A stretch of 64,000 bases of DNA, from contig MU839830.1 in assembly GCA_030411725.1 (NCBI GenBank), forward strand, positions 2,000,663-2,064,662. Direction: 5' to 3'. The position numbers and the translations under genes are program-made. Position 1 is the stretch's first letter, and the number at the start of each line of letters is the position of its first letter. The notes beneath the pieces were generated by a model. The model searched no databases. It had not been told where the DNA came from and saw nothing but the letters and a program-made list of their open reading frames with translations. Of the stretch, positions 1-13,297 are shown piece by piece. Source of the stretch: Echria macrotheca (Eukaryota; Ascomycota; Sordariomycetes; Sordariales; Schizotheciaceae).

Positions 1-784
1 GTTCGAGAACCCTGGCGATGTGATCAACCCCTTTAAGAAAGAGGAGTTGATGCAGCCGACCGCGCTTCAGGCTGTGAGTGATATCGAAGAGCCGCAGGAT
101 CCCATCCTTCCCCACTTCCTTCCGGAAGACCAGGATGACAATATCCCTCGCATCACAAAGGAGACGATGCTGGACGTTCTTGATGGTCGATACAGTGCGC
201 ACTTTGCTCACAAGATCATCATCGACTGCCGCTTTGAGTACGAGTACGAGGGTGGTCATATTGATGGAGCGGTTAACTACAACGACAAGGACCTGCTGGC
301 TGATCACCTCTTCCGCACTCCGATGGAGGGACGGACCCTGTTGATTTTCCATTGCGAGTACTCCGCCCACCGAGCTCCGATCATGGCCCGTCACATTCGC
401 GCCGAGGACCGTACCGCGAACGCTGAGCATTATCCTCGTCTCACCTACCCAGAGGTCTACATTCTGGATGGCGGATATAGTGGATTCTTCGCCGATCACC
501 GCGATCGCTGCCAGCCCCAGGCATATGTGGCCATGAATGCCGCCGAGCATGTTAACACCTGCGAGCGGGAAATGGGTCGCCTTCGCAACAACCGCCGAAA
601 TTTTGGCCGGGCGCAGACATTCGCATTCGGACAGCGCAACCGCGGTGTGCAGGATTCCCCCACAGGTCCTGGCCGTGCCAGACCCCGTACAGTTGAACTC
701 CCCATGGAGAGCTCAGACATGCTCGGAGCCTCTCCCATTCTCGGACAAGAGCGTGGCCATGTTAGGCGCATGGTCTCGCTCTGA
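1..784 (+). CDS. cdc25: M-phase inducer phosphatase Cdc25, C-terminal part (5' end outside window)
   Basis: The frame is open from base 2 to the stop at 782-784. The product matches the rhodanese-like catalytic domain of Cdc25, the dual-specificity phosphatase that removes inhibitory phosphates from Cdk1 to start mitosis. Visible are the IIDCRFEYEYEGGHI segment and the CX5R active site HCEYSAHRAP at about bases 350-379, with catalytic Cys and Arg present. The GGYSGFF segment and a short polar tail follow. HCEY with SAH is the variant I expect in filamentous fungi, where animals usually have HCEFSSER. The N-terminal regulatory half lies to the left of the window. No intron is needed in the part seen. 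Identification is from family motifs. Confidence 0.93.
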   Translation, partial: FENPGDVINPFKKEELMQPTALQAVSDIEEPQDPILPHFLPEDQDDNIPRITKETMLDVLDGRYSAHFAHKIIIDCRFEYEYEGGHIDGAVNYNDKDLLADHLFRTPMEGRTLLIFHCEYSAHRAPIMARHIRAEDRTANAEHYPRLTYPEVYILDGGYSGFFADHRDRCQPQAYVAMNAAEHVNTCEREMGRLRNNRRNFGRAQTFAFGQRNRGVQDSPTGPGRARPRTVELPMESSDMLGASPILGQERGHVRRMVSL

Positions 785-2896
785 ATACCCCACACTCATT
801 AACCACAACAGCTCTGTTGGATTATCTTTGAATGTTTCAGTCTCAGTCCCGCGGTGGGCTGTCGATTCTATGTGCGCGATACCAAATGGATCCCGCGACC
901 TTGCTCCTGAACAAGGTGTCTTCGTTCTGGAATCCAGCAAGGTCTCTCTAGTCGGGCATCCTTTGGCTGGCTTCTGGCCATTCGCAGCACGATCAAGGTG
1001 TCGTCTATTACACCCACTCTTCTCTAGTATCTGTCGTCATTCAATTCAACGACGGATACAGCGCCCGGTCAGCAAGCTTTTCCTTTACAGTTCTCAGCAT
1101 TTACAGCCCTGGGTGCGTTGCCCCAGTTTGGCTGGGATTCAGCACTCTGGCGTGGTTTGCCATCGCCAGGATTGATCACCCGTCATCGTCGGCAAACCTC
1201 AGCATTTCTCTTCTTCGGCATAATTCGGCATAGGCATTTGGCGTAGTGTCGTATTGTCCAGGCAGTCTGAGCTTTGGATCCGGCATCTCTTAGCTCGTCG
1301 GTCTGGTTTCAGCATACAGCATCCTGTTTAGGCGTTGGTACAATTTCCAGCATACAGCATGTTTCAAGCTAGTATTCAGCGACGAGCACTCCCACACATC
1401 GGTGCTGGGTACAGATGGGCCTTCCAAGCACCTGACCCGTCTTCGACTCGACCATTTGAGAACCCGGATTGCGGCGACATAGACCTCCAACAGTGTCTTA
1501 GGTCGACTCGACATCCCGGGAGGCTCAGCCGTTTCCGTCGCCACGCCGCCTTGTTCGGCTCTGCCGCTAATTTCACCTTGTATTCATAAAACGATACCAC
1601 TGGACGTATACCCGGCTCGGACTTGTGATGGTCCGACCACTTCTTTACTTTGTCGAGTTACAACACATCTACGTCCTCGGAGGCAGTCGACATGTTGTCG
1701 AGCTTCTCCCCAGAACCAGTTCGGGGATCAGGACGGATGAAGGCGAATGTCATGATATAGGGATATTGGGAGAGGGCGTCTGAGATACCGAGGAGCGTGG
1801 TTGCTTTATGTATCTCCAAGTCGTCGGAGGGGGGATATTTGTGCGGGAAGGCATTAGAAGGATTTCATTCGTCGTTTTGGACGCAGTCGGAAGGGCCATG
1901 GTCCATGGTAGGAGTTCTACTCCATCTACCAACTTCTTTGTACCTATTCCCGATTTTCGGCCTTCCAAGGCGTTCTGGTTGGTCGCTTAATATCCCCTCG
2001 GTCGGCTGCCCCCTTGTAGCCCGCCTTCTCATGACAGATCGACCAATGCAGAAAAATGTACAAATTACATTCAATGATGGCTATCCACTGTGAAACATGA
2101 TCTCAGCTGTGATGTCTTTGGTCATGGAAAGGCTGAGCGGTTGTGGCTTCTAGAAAGCTGTGAAAGTGGATCCTGCGTGTTACTCTCTGTTGAAAACTGG
2201 AGAGATGTGACTGCTGCCGGGATGATCCTCGATCCCCACGGTGACTCGGCACCAGCCAATTCGTCGTGTCTGATTGCAGTAGAAACAGCTTTCTAAATAT
2301 GAGACCTTGTTTCCTTGCCAGGAAACATCAATTCAGGGAGCCCGGAAATCACTTGTCTTGGATCCCTTGAAATGCTGGGAAATTGAGTCTTTATTACGCA
2401 CATCCTCCTGTGTATTTGCTCTTGTGCTGTGAGCTCCATCATGTCTAGTGTAGAGTATATTGTTGCTATGTATAGATTAGATTTATGCGGACCAGAGCAA
2501 ATAGTCTCATGATTAGCGCGGTGGAATATTACTACCTATTCTGTCGTCCGTTTTTTGAAGCTCGTTGTGTTGTTCATCATTGCGCATAACTATTCTAAAG
2601 TCGGGGTAGAACCGATAACGGCTCGCGGGTTATCGTGTATCTGTTCCTCATTGGATGACGCCTTTGGAATCCAATTATTGCTCCAAAACAACAATCGCAT
2701 GAGTTTTTGACTTCAAACAACAGAAGCACATCTAGGAATGTAATACACGAACTGGCAAATTTTGAGTTTGTTATCTGATACCGTTGCTTGTCGTCACCTG
2801 GTTGCTGGCAACCACCTTTATATCGGGCGCAATTTTGTGCCCTCGTCAATTTGGCTTCCTTGTGCAGGGATTGCAGAACTTCGAGTCCAGATCGGA
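785..2896. other. Intergenic, cdc25 3' UTR and CWF19 promoter
   Basis: No coding region can be supported in these 2.1 kb. All open frames are short, overlap each other and match no family I know. A 13-bp direct repeat (CAGCATACAGCAT) occurs near 1311 and 1347. The stretch probably holds the cdc25 3' UTR and the short CWF19 promoter. Confidence 0.5.
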
Positions 2897-4591
2897 ATGG
2901 CGACAAAGATGTGAGCGCACAACACCAAATTTTCGACCGTTGAATGATGCTGACAAGGATATCTTAGATTCGTATTCGGGAGTATTGGCGGCCAGCTGCG
3001 AGCTGCTTTTGGCAAGCTCGCGACGCTCCACGGCAAGAATGCATTTAGTCTTGCCATCGTCACAGGCAACCTTTTCGCTGAAGACCAGGACGACGATGAG
3101 TTGAAGGCTTTCCTCGACGGCCAGATCCCCATCACTTGCCCAACTTACTTCACTGTTGGCACCACTGCTCTACCCCAGCCCGTTATCGACAGGATCGAGG
3201 CGGACGAGGAAGTCGCGCCGAACCTCCACTACCTTGCGAAGCGCAGTGTCACCAAGACTTCCGAGGGCGTCCGAATCGTGACTCTTGGTGGCCTTTTAGA
3301 CCTGAACATCGTCGCCGGTCAGTCCAAGGACCAGGTTCAGCCCTACCATACCGAGAGCGATGCAAAGACATTGCGAGGTGCCAATCATGCCGACATCCTC
3401 CTCACGGCCATGTGGCCTGCCGACGTGTGGAAAAATAGCCCCAAGGCCAAGGAGATGGACCTGAGCTCTGTTACGTCGAGCTCGAGCAGCTCCATCGCGG
3501 AGCTATGTGCGGCTCTGAAACCTCGTTACCATCTCGCCATGTCGCCGGATGCCTTCTATTTCGAGCGGGAGCCTTTCTACCCCGAATCGACCGGAGAGGA
3601 TGAGAAAGGAATCTCCCTGACGCGTTTCATCTCCCTGGCTGCGTGGGGCAATTCAGCCAAAGCCAAGTCGATGTACGCTTTCACCCTCAACCGAGACGCT
3701 ATCATTACGCCGCCCCCCGGAAGCACAATTACGCCCTTCTTCCGACCTAGGCGGAGCTCGCCGAAACGAAGTGTCGACCAAGCCGGCTTTTCCAGATTTT
3801 CCCACGGTCACGAAAACGACCGCCGGCCTCGTAAAAGGCAGCGAGAGCGATCCCCTCCACCAGGGCCGGACCGATGCTTCTTCTGCTTGTCGAATCCGAA
3901 CCTGCCGACGCACATGGTTGCATGTATCGCCGATGAAACCTATCTCGCCACCGCCAAGGGGCCGCTGCCATCGTCCAACACCTTCCGTGACCGCGGAGTT
4001 GGGTTTCCCTGTCATCTCATCATCACGCCTCTCACGCACGCGCCCACATTGGGCACAGCGGCGATGGCTGAGGAGGATGCCGAGAGGACTTTCCGGGAGA
4101 TGACACGCTTTCGTGAGTCCCTGCAGACCATGGTCGCGGAGAAATCGAAGCACAAGCTTGGTGCTGTGACGTGGGAGATCAGTCGGCTGCGGAATATTCA
4201 CGTTCACTGGCAATTCCTGCCTGTACCGGCGGATATGGCGCTAAAGGGGACGGTGGAGAGCGGGTTCCGGGTTTTGGCCAAGGACCTCCAGCTGGGAGAT
4301 TTTGTGGTGAAGGAGTTCGAAACGGCGAATTCGGTCGAAGGAGACTACCTCCGCGTCTGGATCTGGGCGGACGAAGGCGAGGGTGGTCGCAAGCTGGAGA
4401 AGTCGCTTCTTCTGCAATTCGATGAGAATGTCCGGTTCGATCTGCAGTTCCCGCGCAAGGTGATGGCGAAACTGCTGGGACTCGAGGACAGGGTTGTTTG
4501 GCGGGATGTCGAGCAGGAAGAGAATGAGGAGAAGGCGGATGTAGCCGCCTTCAGGGAGGCCTTCAAGCCATGGGACTTTACGCTGGGTTGA
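2897..4591 (+). CDS. cwf19: CWF19-like pre-mRNA splicing / intron lariat turnover factor (2 exons)
   Basis: Model: exon 1 2897-2910, intron 2911-2967, exon 2 2968-4591; 545 aa. The N-terminal motif MATKIFVFGSIGGQLRAAF is only formed by joining the 14-nt first exon to exon 2. The intron starts GTGAGC, ends TTAG and has a GCTGAC branch-like site. The N-terminal half resembles the CWF19 metallophosphatase-like domain. The C-terminal half holds CwfJ_C_1 (CFFCLSNP near 3880-3900, GFPCHLIITP near 4005) and the histidine-triad-like IHVHWQF near 4197. CwfJ_C_2 follows and ends in FKPWDFTL. Family knowledge: CWF19/Drn1 proteins act with late spliceosomes and debranching enzyme. It converges on rpb12, 174 bp away. 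A Ser/Arg-rich linker near 3750-3860 is poorly conserved. Confidence 0.9.
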
Positions 4592-4765
4592 GTGGGAAAG
4601 TAAAGACGGGGGAATTCATTGTAACCTTCCAAGGGAGCACTGCTAGACTTGTATCAATATTGGTGTATTTAGATATCCAAAGCTACCGAACCGACGCGAC
4701 AGACATCTTGACCCGCTCGCACTAGATGGCCTGAAATTGTTTCTTGCTGTACATACATTGCAGAC

Positions 4766-4978
4766 TTAACCAGTGTGTCTTTCGAGCTTGGGCCGGATTA
4801 CGTACCGTTTGGCAGGCAGTTTGAACATCACATGGCATCCGCAGTGGTAGCATCGAAAATTGCTGACTGGGATAGTTACCACCTTTGCGCAGTCTCCACA
4901 GATATATGGGTATGACGGGTCTTCATCCCAAATTACTTTCTTGTTTGAAACATCTGCGGTAGTTTTCTGGTCGGCCAT
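4766..4978 (-). CDS. rpb12: DNA-directed RNA polymerases I, II and III subunit RPABC4 (Rpb12)
   Basis: A 70-residue protein with one zinc ribbon: YICGDC, then 12 residues, then CYHCG, followed by a basic tail with KLPAKRYV. This spacing and the KxxxKRxV tail match Rpb12, the small zinc subunit shared by the three nuclear RNA polymerases. Yeast Rpb12 is also 70 residues, though its spacer between cysteine pairs is one residue longer. Single exon, ATG at 4978-4976, stop TAA at 4768-4766. It is divergent to UTP20, with 431 bp between starts. Alternatives would be another small zinc-ribbon protein; the tail favours Rpb12. Confidence 0.75.
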   Translation of the reverse strand: MADQKTTADVSNKKVIWDEDPSYPYICGDCAKVVTIPVSNFRCYHCGCHVMFKLPAKRYVIRPKLERHTG

Positions 4979-5275
4979 TTGTAGATATTTTGTAGTTCCG
5001 ATTCAGACAAGTCAACTGGTAGCGGGCGAGGTTCCTGCGTGTTGAGAAGTCGGGTATTGAGGGTAGTTGAACAAGACTAACAACCTTTGGAAGTGTCACG
5101 ATTCATATCTGCTGAGTCTAAAAAGGGTGGCATGGCAAATTTGCACTTCACCTTCTTTGTCTCCTGGCTTGAGGCATCGCCGGAATTGGTAGTCATGGGA
5201 CGAAGATATTCATGCAACAAAGCAAGCACAGATAAGGTAGCTAGTTATGCATCAATCGGTGCCTGATGCCCCTCC

Positions 5276-5293
5276 CTTATCGGAGCCTTATCG
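5276..5293. promoter_or_regulatory. Two CTTATCG repeats in the UTP20 promoter
   Basis: CTTATCG occurs at 5276-5282 and 5287-5293, 11 bp apart and about 117 bp before the UTP20 start. The same heptamer stands close upstream of NOP2, RPL11 and Zim17 in this window. A role as a ribosome-biogenesis promoter element is inferred. Confidence 0.4.
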
Positions 5294-5409
5294 GTAGCTC
5301 CACCAAAAAAAATCCTGGAGTTCTTCGGCCTGTGATGCTGCGATTCGCGATTGCAAGTCCAAGCACCTTTCTGTGCTTTCTAGACAAAGTCCACCGCGAC
5401 GTCCTCAAA

Positions 5410-8400
5410 ATGCCGGCCACGTCGTCAGGGCGGATAGCCAAGGCGCAGCGCCACTCGAAAAAGACGCCTCACCAAAAGAATCACCGATGGGAGTCTTTCA
5501 GCGCCAAGATCTCCAAACTCCATTCTCTCGATCCCCTGCGAAAAGTGCGCCGCCACGATCTCGAAGCCGAAGACCTCGCTGCGACCACCTCATATCTGCG
5601 CAATGGGCTGGAACGATGGGCCGAGCTCAACATCTCTCGGCCGTACATGGCCTTCCGCCGCGATGCCACCCCGCTCACCGACTCGCTGGCCCAGATCCTG
5701 TACCACGAAGACCGCATCATGGACCTGTTGGCCGAGTACATCGAGCGCCATGAAAAGGAGGCCCTCGAGCCGCTGCTTGATCTCCTAACAGCCTTTGCCC
5801 ACGATCTGGGCGTTCGCTTCGAGAAACATTATGCGCGGGCCTTGACTCTCGTAGTCAACCTGGCCAGCAAGGTGCACGATGTCGAGGCGATCGAGTGGAC
5901 CTTCGCTGCTCTTGCGTTTCTCTTCAAATATCTCTCGAGGCTGCTCGTCCCGGACCTGAGACCGACATACGATGCTGTTGCGCCGCTGATGGGCAAAGCG
6001 AGAAACCCGGGGCACATTGCGAGGTTTGCTGCCGAGGCCATGAGCTTCTTGATCAAAAAGGCGGCAGCCCCGGGACACAAGGACAAGGCATTGCCTCTGA
6101 TTGTCGAACATGTGAGGAAGGATTTGGAGGAGACGGCTGAGACCAAGCAGTTCGGGCTGTACAGCCAGGGCGTCATGGTCATGTTCGCCGAGGCGATCAA
6201 GGGCACCGGCAACTCTCTGCACTCGACAGGGCCGGAAATTATCGCTGCTTTGATGAGACAAGTGCCGCTTCCTGAAATGGAGCTCAAGGGGCAGAGCATT
6301 TGGACGGATGTGTGTTGTGGGGTAATGACGAGCATCATCCACCACTCGACGCCGGAAACATTCAAGCCCATTGAGACTCGAGTCGTAGAGGAGACGCTGG
6401 CGGATCCTGAGCGAGACGCGCTCTTTATACAGATTATCGGCACGATGGCGGGAGTAAGAAGAGGCAACCGCCTGCAGACCTGGCCTGCAGTGGTCAAGGC
6501 GCTGGTACAATCATTGAGCCATCTCGCGGCCGCCAAAGGGAAAGTCGAGGACGCGGACCAGACACAGATATGGCAGCGGATTATTGTCAACACCGCCATC
6601 GTATGGGCCGGGGCGCCCATGGACGCCATCATCCCGTCGCTGAATGCGTTAAACGGGAAAATGACCAAAGAGCCGCTCATGAAGTGGTACATTCCGTTCT
6701 GCTCGTATCTGGCGGATCTCAATCCGGAACGGTTCAGAAGTCTCTTCCAGAAGGAGTTCCAGAGGTAATTATTAGGTCCATTCTCAATCATCAATTGGCT
6801 GACCCCAGTCTAGGTTTATCGTCGCACACTGGTCTGAGCCTGCGAATGAGGAGCTGCTTTGCGTCCTCCTTCCCCATCTGGTTGAGACTGGCGCTCTCCC
6901 TGGTAGCGGAGAGAAGGACTCCTGTCCGCTTCCCCAGTCATGGCAAGACCAGATCGTCAGCAAGTTCGTCAGGCTCGAAGACACTCCCTTTCCTGAGAGT
7001 TGGGGGTTTGGAAAAGACCCAGGGACGTGGCGAGACAAATGTCTACCCAAATATTCTGCGCGATTACGCGTCCTGGAGATGACATCGGTTCATCCGTCAA
7101 CCAACGCTAGGATAGCGGAGGTCCTCCTGAAAAAGCTGAAGCTCGCACTTCGGCCTTCATCCTCAATACCCACCGATGAAGCCAACTTCATCATGAGTGA
7201 CGGTTTCCGCGCCTATCTCAGGATGTCTGCCGCTCCTGGTTCTATCGACCCTAGCCTGGCACCCTTGCTACGAGCAGCGGCACCACGATTCTGCCACTCT
7301 CCCGCGTTCTTACGGGCTCTGCTCACATATGAACGCGAAGTTGGGGGCCAGGTAAAACACTCTCCTGGGCTCGGTTCTGGGAGCGAGAGCCCCCAAGAGG
7401 AAGAAGACCCGCTGATCAAGTCGCTTCTCGAAAATCTTTTCTCTCCGTCGCATGATCTGAGGCATGCATCGTTGAAGATTCTAGAAGTATTGCAGTCGAC
7501 TCCGGACCAGGAATCAGCACTCGCAACAATGATTCAGGTGGAAGAGCTCGCGTTAAACATGCAGAACGTAAGAAGTATTGCGGTCCACCTCCGCAAACTC
7601 GGCCAGACATACTCCCATCTTGACGAGGGCTCGTGGCTCACCCGAGCAATACCCTCTTTCTTGTTCGGAATGATGACGGTTCAACTGTCTCCCGTCTGGG
7701 ATGATGCTGTGGAGGCGATGAAAAAAGTGGCCGAGAGCAAGAGCGGAGAAGAAATCATCTCTAGCCTGGCTTTCGAATGGATGGATGTTCCCTCGCCGCA
7801 ATGGACCGGCCCCTACAAGCCGCCAGGGGATGATCAACACCGCGGGCCGTTATCCGACTTTGATTGCCTGAACCTCATGCGCCTGCGCAAGACTGCCGAG
7901 GTAACCGGCCATGCGCTGGAAGAACCTTCTCAAGAAATGCTTCAAATTTTCGAAGAGGGCCAGAAGATCGCGGAAGCACGATCTGATCGAGCGCGTAGTA
8001 AGGCGCTTAAGGTCTTTTCTGCCTTGCCTGCATTAGCTGAGAAGCGATCCAGGCGATTGGTACCGTATCTGTTGTCATTTACCGAAGAAGCCGACTCCCA
8101 GACCGAAGAAGCGGAAGAAGATGCCGAAGACCCTTCCGAGGGGACCTGGTCTCTTGCTGACCGCAAAGCGCTCGTGGGCGTGTTTGCGCAGTTCAACAAC
8201 TCCAAAGTCCTGTATCAGAGTCAGAAGGTGTACTCGGCGCTGCTCAAGCTGTTGGCGAATGGCGACATTGAACTTCAAAAGCAGGCGCTCAAGGCGATTC
8301 TGGCCTGGAAGAGTGATGCGGTCAAGCCCTACCAGGAGCACCTTGAGTACCTTTTGGATGAAGCCCGGTTCAAGAACGAGCTCACGGTCCTTTTCCAAGG

Positions 8401-11400
8401 AGACAACAAGATCCAACCGGAGCACCATGACGAGGTCATGCCTGTGCTCCTGCGTCTCCTTTATGGTCGAACGATCTCGAAAAAGGGAGCTGCAAGTGGT
8501 CGGCATGGACTCCACGCCACACGACTGGCTGTTGTAAGGCATTTGGATGTTGATGACATGGGAGGCTTCCTTGACATCGCACTCGGCGGACTTCGAAACA
8601 TCCGTGTGGTTGATGACTCGGGGATTCGTGAGAGCACATTCTCTCACGAGGTTCTTCCCGCTCGCAAACAGGTTGGTTTGCTGAATATGCTCGAGTCTAT
8701 CATTAACGAGCTTGGAGCGGGCGTTCTACCTTACATGGAACCGCTCGTAAATGCGATTCTGTTCTGTCTCGTCTCGGCTTGCCGAAAGCTTGGGTCGGGG
8801 TCAGAAGACGACGAAGATACCGAGCCTGTCGAGAATGCCTCTCTGTACAAGGTTATTCGAACTACGGCGCTGAAGAGTCTTTGCAAGCTGTTCCAGAACG
8901 CGCAGACTTTCGACTGGACGCCGTATCAATACATGATGGTCAAGGAGATCATCAGTCCCAGGATCGAGAAACTTCCAGTGGAGACAACACAGGGCATTTC
9001 GGCTACCTGGAAACTCCTGTCGACTTGGTCGGCACTGCCAAAGACTGCGTTATTCCTATCTCTTGACAAGCGGATAGTTCCAAAAATGGTCGAATGCCTC
9101 GGGGTGGAGAAGGGAAAGGACGAAGTCAAGATTTTCGCTCTTGACGTACTGAAGAACCTCATCCGCCTCGCCGAAGCACCAGCTTCAGAGTCCGAGTTCA
9201 ACGAGTTGATCAGATCCGAGCTGCTTGAAGCGAATATTGATCTGATATTAAGTCAGATTGGAGGGCTTCTGCGCGACCAGCATGATATCGGGCGGGATCT
9301 TCTCGGTTCGGCTGTCGACACTGTTGTTCAGATCGCTCCTATCGTCACTACCGCTACCAGTGTACAGGATATGGTCCAGATTGCTACATTCCTGCTGAAC
9401 CAACCATCTCGGAAGGTCAGTCCGAAGATCAAGGGGTCGTTGCTGGTCGTCCTCAAGCAGTTTATCACCATGGATGATCTTCAGGAAAATGCGGAGCTCA
9501 AGAAGGACGTCTACAACGCAATTGCGTCGTTGTTCGGATACTTCAAGGACAGACGCAACAGAGAGACGCTCGCGGAGGTTCTTCTGGTATTCGCAACACA
9601 AGAACCATGGGCGCAGGAGGTGGCGGATATTTGTCGCGACCTGAACTCGTTCCTACCCAAGAGGCTGGACGAGCCGGACTACAATACCAGGGTCTCGGCG
9701 CTGAATGCGATTTCACGGCCGCGAGAAACCATATTCACGATTCAGCAGTGGATGCCACTGATCCACAACATGCTCTTTTATATCCAGCAGGACGAAGAGT
9801 TTGGTGTGTTGTCAACGAACTCTGCTGATGGGCTCTGCACTTTCATCACGACAGCCAAATCGTCCTGTGGAGGGTCTGAGGGGGATGTCTATATGGATGT
9901 CTTATCCACTCATATCTTGCCTGCTATTTACGCCGGAGCCAGACATGCTTCGGAAACCGTTCGGCGAGAAACCGTCCGCCTTCTCGCCCATTTGGTTGCG
10001 GAGTTCCCAACTTGGGAGCCGGTAGCCGACTTAACACCACTCGGCCCCAAATCGGACGAGGCCGACAAGGCGTTCTTCTTCCACATTTTGAGCCCCGCCG
10101 TCTCGAGACAGCTTCAAGCGCTTCGAGAACTGGAGCGCGTGCATGACAAGCATGGGCTACAGAGCAAGAGTGTTAGCCAGTTCTTCATTCCCCTGTTGGA
10201 GCACTTTATCTTTGACCGGCCAGACGGTGGCGATGATCATGGCTTGGGAGCGCAAGCAATCACCACTATTGCTGCCATGACAGTCTCCCTCGAATGGCAA
10301 CAGTACCGGGCTATTCTCCGTCGATTCATTTCGTACGCGGAGTCGAAGCCGGAGTGGCAGAAGCGAGTGATCCGCCTCTTGGAGAAAGAGGCAGACGCGC
10401 TGCGAACAGCCATCGCTCAGAAGTCTACCGATGCTATGGATGTTGACGGGGGTGACTCCAAGACCTGCCGGCTCGGCATGACGTTGCCAGATCAAGAGAA
10501 GCTGAGCGGGGAAATCATCAACGGCTTCTTGCCGACGCTACTCACCTATATCCATGAGAAAGATGAGACGACGGTCAGCGCCAGGAGCCCCGTTGGTGTG
10601 ATCATCGCCAAACTCCTCGTGCTCCTGCCAGACCAACTGCTAGGCGAGAAGCTCCCCGGCGTGCTTACAGACATCTGCCATATCCTGAGAAGCAAGTCGG
10701 TCGAGTCTCGCGACATGGCTCGGGATACTCTCGCCAAGATTTCTGGCATCCTCGGCCCGGAGAGGTTTGAGTTCATTATCAAGGAGCTGCGTGGCGCCCT
10801 CATCCGCGGTTACCAGCTTCATGTTCTCTCGCATACCCTTCATTCCATCCTACTGGTGTCTATCCCCGCATTCCCGCAGGGCTCACTCGATTATTGCCTT
10901 CCCTCCATCATGGCTATCATCATGGACGATATTTTCGGGGTTGCTGGCCAAGAGAAGGATGCGGAGGAGTACGTCAGCCAGATGAAGGAGGTCAAGAGCA
11001 GCAAAAGTCAAGACTCGATGGAGCTTATTACCAAGAATGCGTCCATTCGACGTCTCGGTGATCTGACCTCCCCTTTGCAGTCCCTTCTCATGGAGAAGCT
11101 GGACATCCGCACAGCTAGGAAAGTTGACGAGCTGCTGCTCCGGATCACCAAGGGCTTGCTGGAGAACCCGGCTGCTGCGTCACGGGATGCTCTGGTGTTC
11201 TGCTACGAGGTCATCCAGGAAGTCTACAAGAGTCAGAACAAGAACGAGGCGCAGCCGAAGATCGACCCGCGGATCAGGAGATACCTCGTGCTCAAAGGCG
11301 CCAAGAAGAGCGACGGTGGTGTCACGGCCAAGCACACTCACAAGCTTGTCCGGTTTGCACTGGATATTCTCCGTGCTGTCCTCAAGAAGCACGACAACCT

Positions 11401-13297
11401 GAGGACAGCAGCTAACATTACTGGTTTCCTGTCGATCCTGGGTGATGCCGTGTTATCACCCGAGGAGGAGGTCAAGATTGCCGTTTTCAAGCTCCTCAAC
11501 GTCATCGTCAAGGTGCCGTTCCCGAACGGGGAAACTGCCGGCCTCTACAAGGTGGCGACGAAAGAAGCACTCAAGGTCATCTCGCTAGCTCCCACCACCG
11601 CAGCAGACCTCCCACAAGCCGCGCTGAAATTGATCTCCGTGGTTCTCAGGGATCGACGAGAGATACCGATCAAAGAAGGTGCCTTGGACATGCTTCTCGG
11701 GAAACTCAAGGATGACCTAACCGAGCCGCTCTTTCGGCACGTGTCGTTCAGCTTCCTGAGGTCCGTTCTGGACAGGAAGATGGAAACGGCGGCGGTCTAT
11801 GATACTCTCGATTATGTCGGTACGGTCATGATCACAAACGACGACAAAGATACCCGGGACCTCGCACGGGGCGCCTTCTTCCAGTTCCTCCGGGATTACC
11901 CGCAGAAGAGGAATCGATGGGAGAAGCAGCTCAAATTCATCGTCGCCAACCTCAAGTACGAGCGCGAGGGCGGACGGCTTTCGGTCATGGAGGTGATAAA
12001 CCTCTTGCTCAAAAAGTCGGCCGACGACTTCGTCCAAGAGGTCGCAGCTACTTGTTTTATCCCTTTGGTTTTTGTACTCGCCAACGACGACAGCGAGAAA
12101 TGCCGCCTCGCCGCTGGTGAGCTCATCAAGGAGATCTTCCGGGTGGCGGATAGGGAGAGGCTGTCCAAGTTCATGACGCTTCTTCGCTCCTGGGTCGCGC
12201 AGGAGGGGAATACCGCTGTCCTGAATCTCGCTCTCCATGCTTTCGGTCTCTATTTTGAGGGCAGGGAACCTAGCACCAAAGACAAGAAGGATCTTTCATT
12301 GGTGGTAGACAAGATCAGCGAGGTTCTGGGAGATACAGAGCTTGATGAATCCGATTGGGAGCTCGTCAATACGGCGCTATTGGCCACGCAGACGTTGGTA
12401 CAGAAACATCCGCAGAAGGTCTTGTCTTCAGAAGCGGAAACAGTGTGGTCTGGTGTGGAAGGACGGCTTAAACATCCAAACGCGACGGTCAAACTCACGG
12501 CGATCAAGCTGCTGAGCATGTATCTGGCGGACTTTGCAAGGAACGCGACAAAGGCTGGCCAAAAAGCGCCACTCTCTGGGTCTCACGGTCTAGAGCTCGA
12601 CGAAGACGATATCGGCAGTCTTGTCCGCGAAACACTCTGGATCCTGAATGGGACTGAAGTCGACGAAGCACTTGCGCAGGAGGCCGTTCAGGTCCTGCTC
12701 TTCCTCGGCGGGTATCTTAGCTCTGCGGAGCCCGAGAGTGATGATGAGGAATCGGAGGACGAGGAGGAAGAGTCCAACAAGGTGTTCAAGAAGCGGACCG
12801 ATACGCGGTACTTTTACTGGAAGCTGGCGGCCATCATCCGGCGAGAACGGCAACCGAACGCCGAGTCGCTGGTGCCCAAGCTCGCGGCGATGGACGTGCT
12901 CGAGGCATCCTCAGCAAAAGCGCCGGTCGAGGTATTGCTCCCGTCGCTCAAGACCATCCTGCGGCCGCTGCGCAACCTGACGGACCCGTCGATCCCCGCG
13001 CCGTTTTCGCTGAATGAGGTGTTCAAGACGCGGTACGAGAAGCTGAAGGAGCAGGCGCAGTCGGTCATGGAGACGCTGCAGCGGCGCGTGGGCAATGAGG
13101 AGTACACCAAGGCGCTGCTGTCGGTGGGTGAGGACGTGCGGGAGCGGCGGCAGCAGCGGTCGAGCAAGCGCAAGATCGAGGCGATTTCGGCGCCGGAGAA
13201 GTATGGGCGGGACAAGCGGAAGAAGTTTGAGAAGAAGAAGGAGAAGAGGAAGGAGAAGGGACGTGAGCAGAGGGATGCGCGGCGGGCGTATCAATAG
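5410..13297 (+). CDS. utp20: U3 snoRNP / small-subunit processome protein UTP20 (2 exons)
   Basis: Model: exon 1 5410-6764, intron 6765-6813 (49 nt), exon 2 6814-13297; 2612 aa, normal for UTP20. The start MPATSSGRIAK fits; in-frame codons before it are unlike the family. The protein is an all-helical HEAT-repeat array. Conserved blocks include the N-terminal HRWESFSAKISKL segment and the DRIM-like middle. There is an acidic patch near 12730-12775 and a lysine-rich C-terminal tail after KRKIEAISAPEKYGRDKRKK that should direct it to the nucleolus. Family role: scaffold of the 90S pre-ribosome needed for 18S rRNA processing at A0-A2. The junction restores FQRFIVAHWSEP across the intron. Shares a promoter region with rpb12; ends 566 bp from the convergent zim17 stop. 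Confidence 0.95.

Noticed and set aside
5266..5409. N-terminal extension of UTP20
   Set aside because: Forty-eight in-frame codons before MPATSSG overlap promoter motifs and do not look like the UTP20 start.
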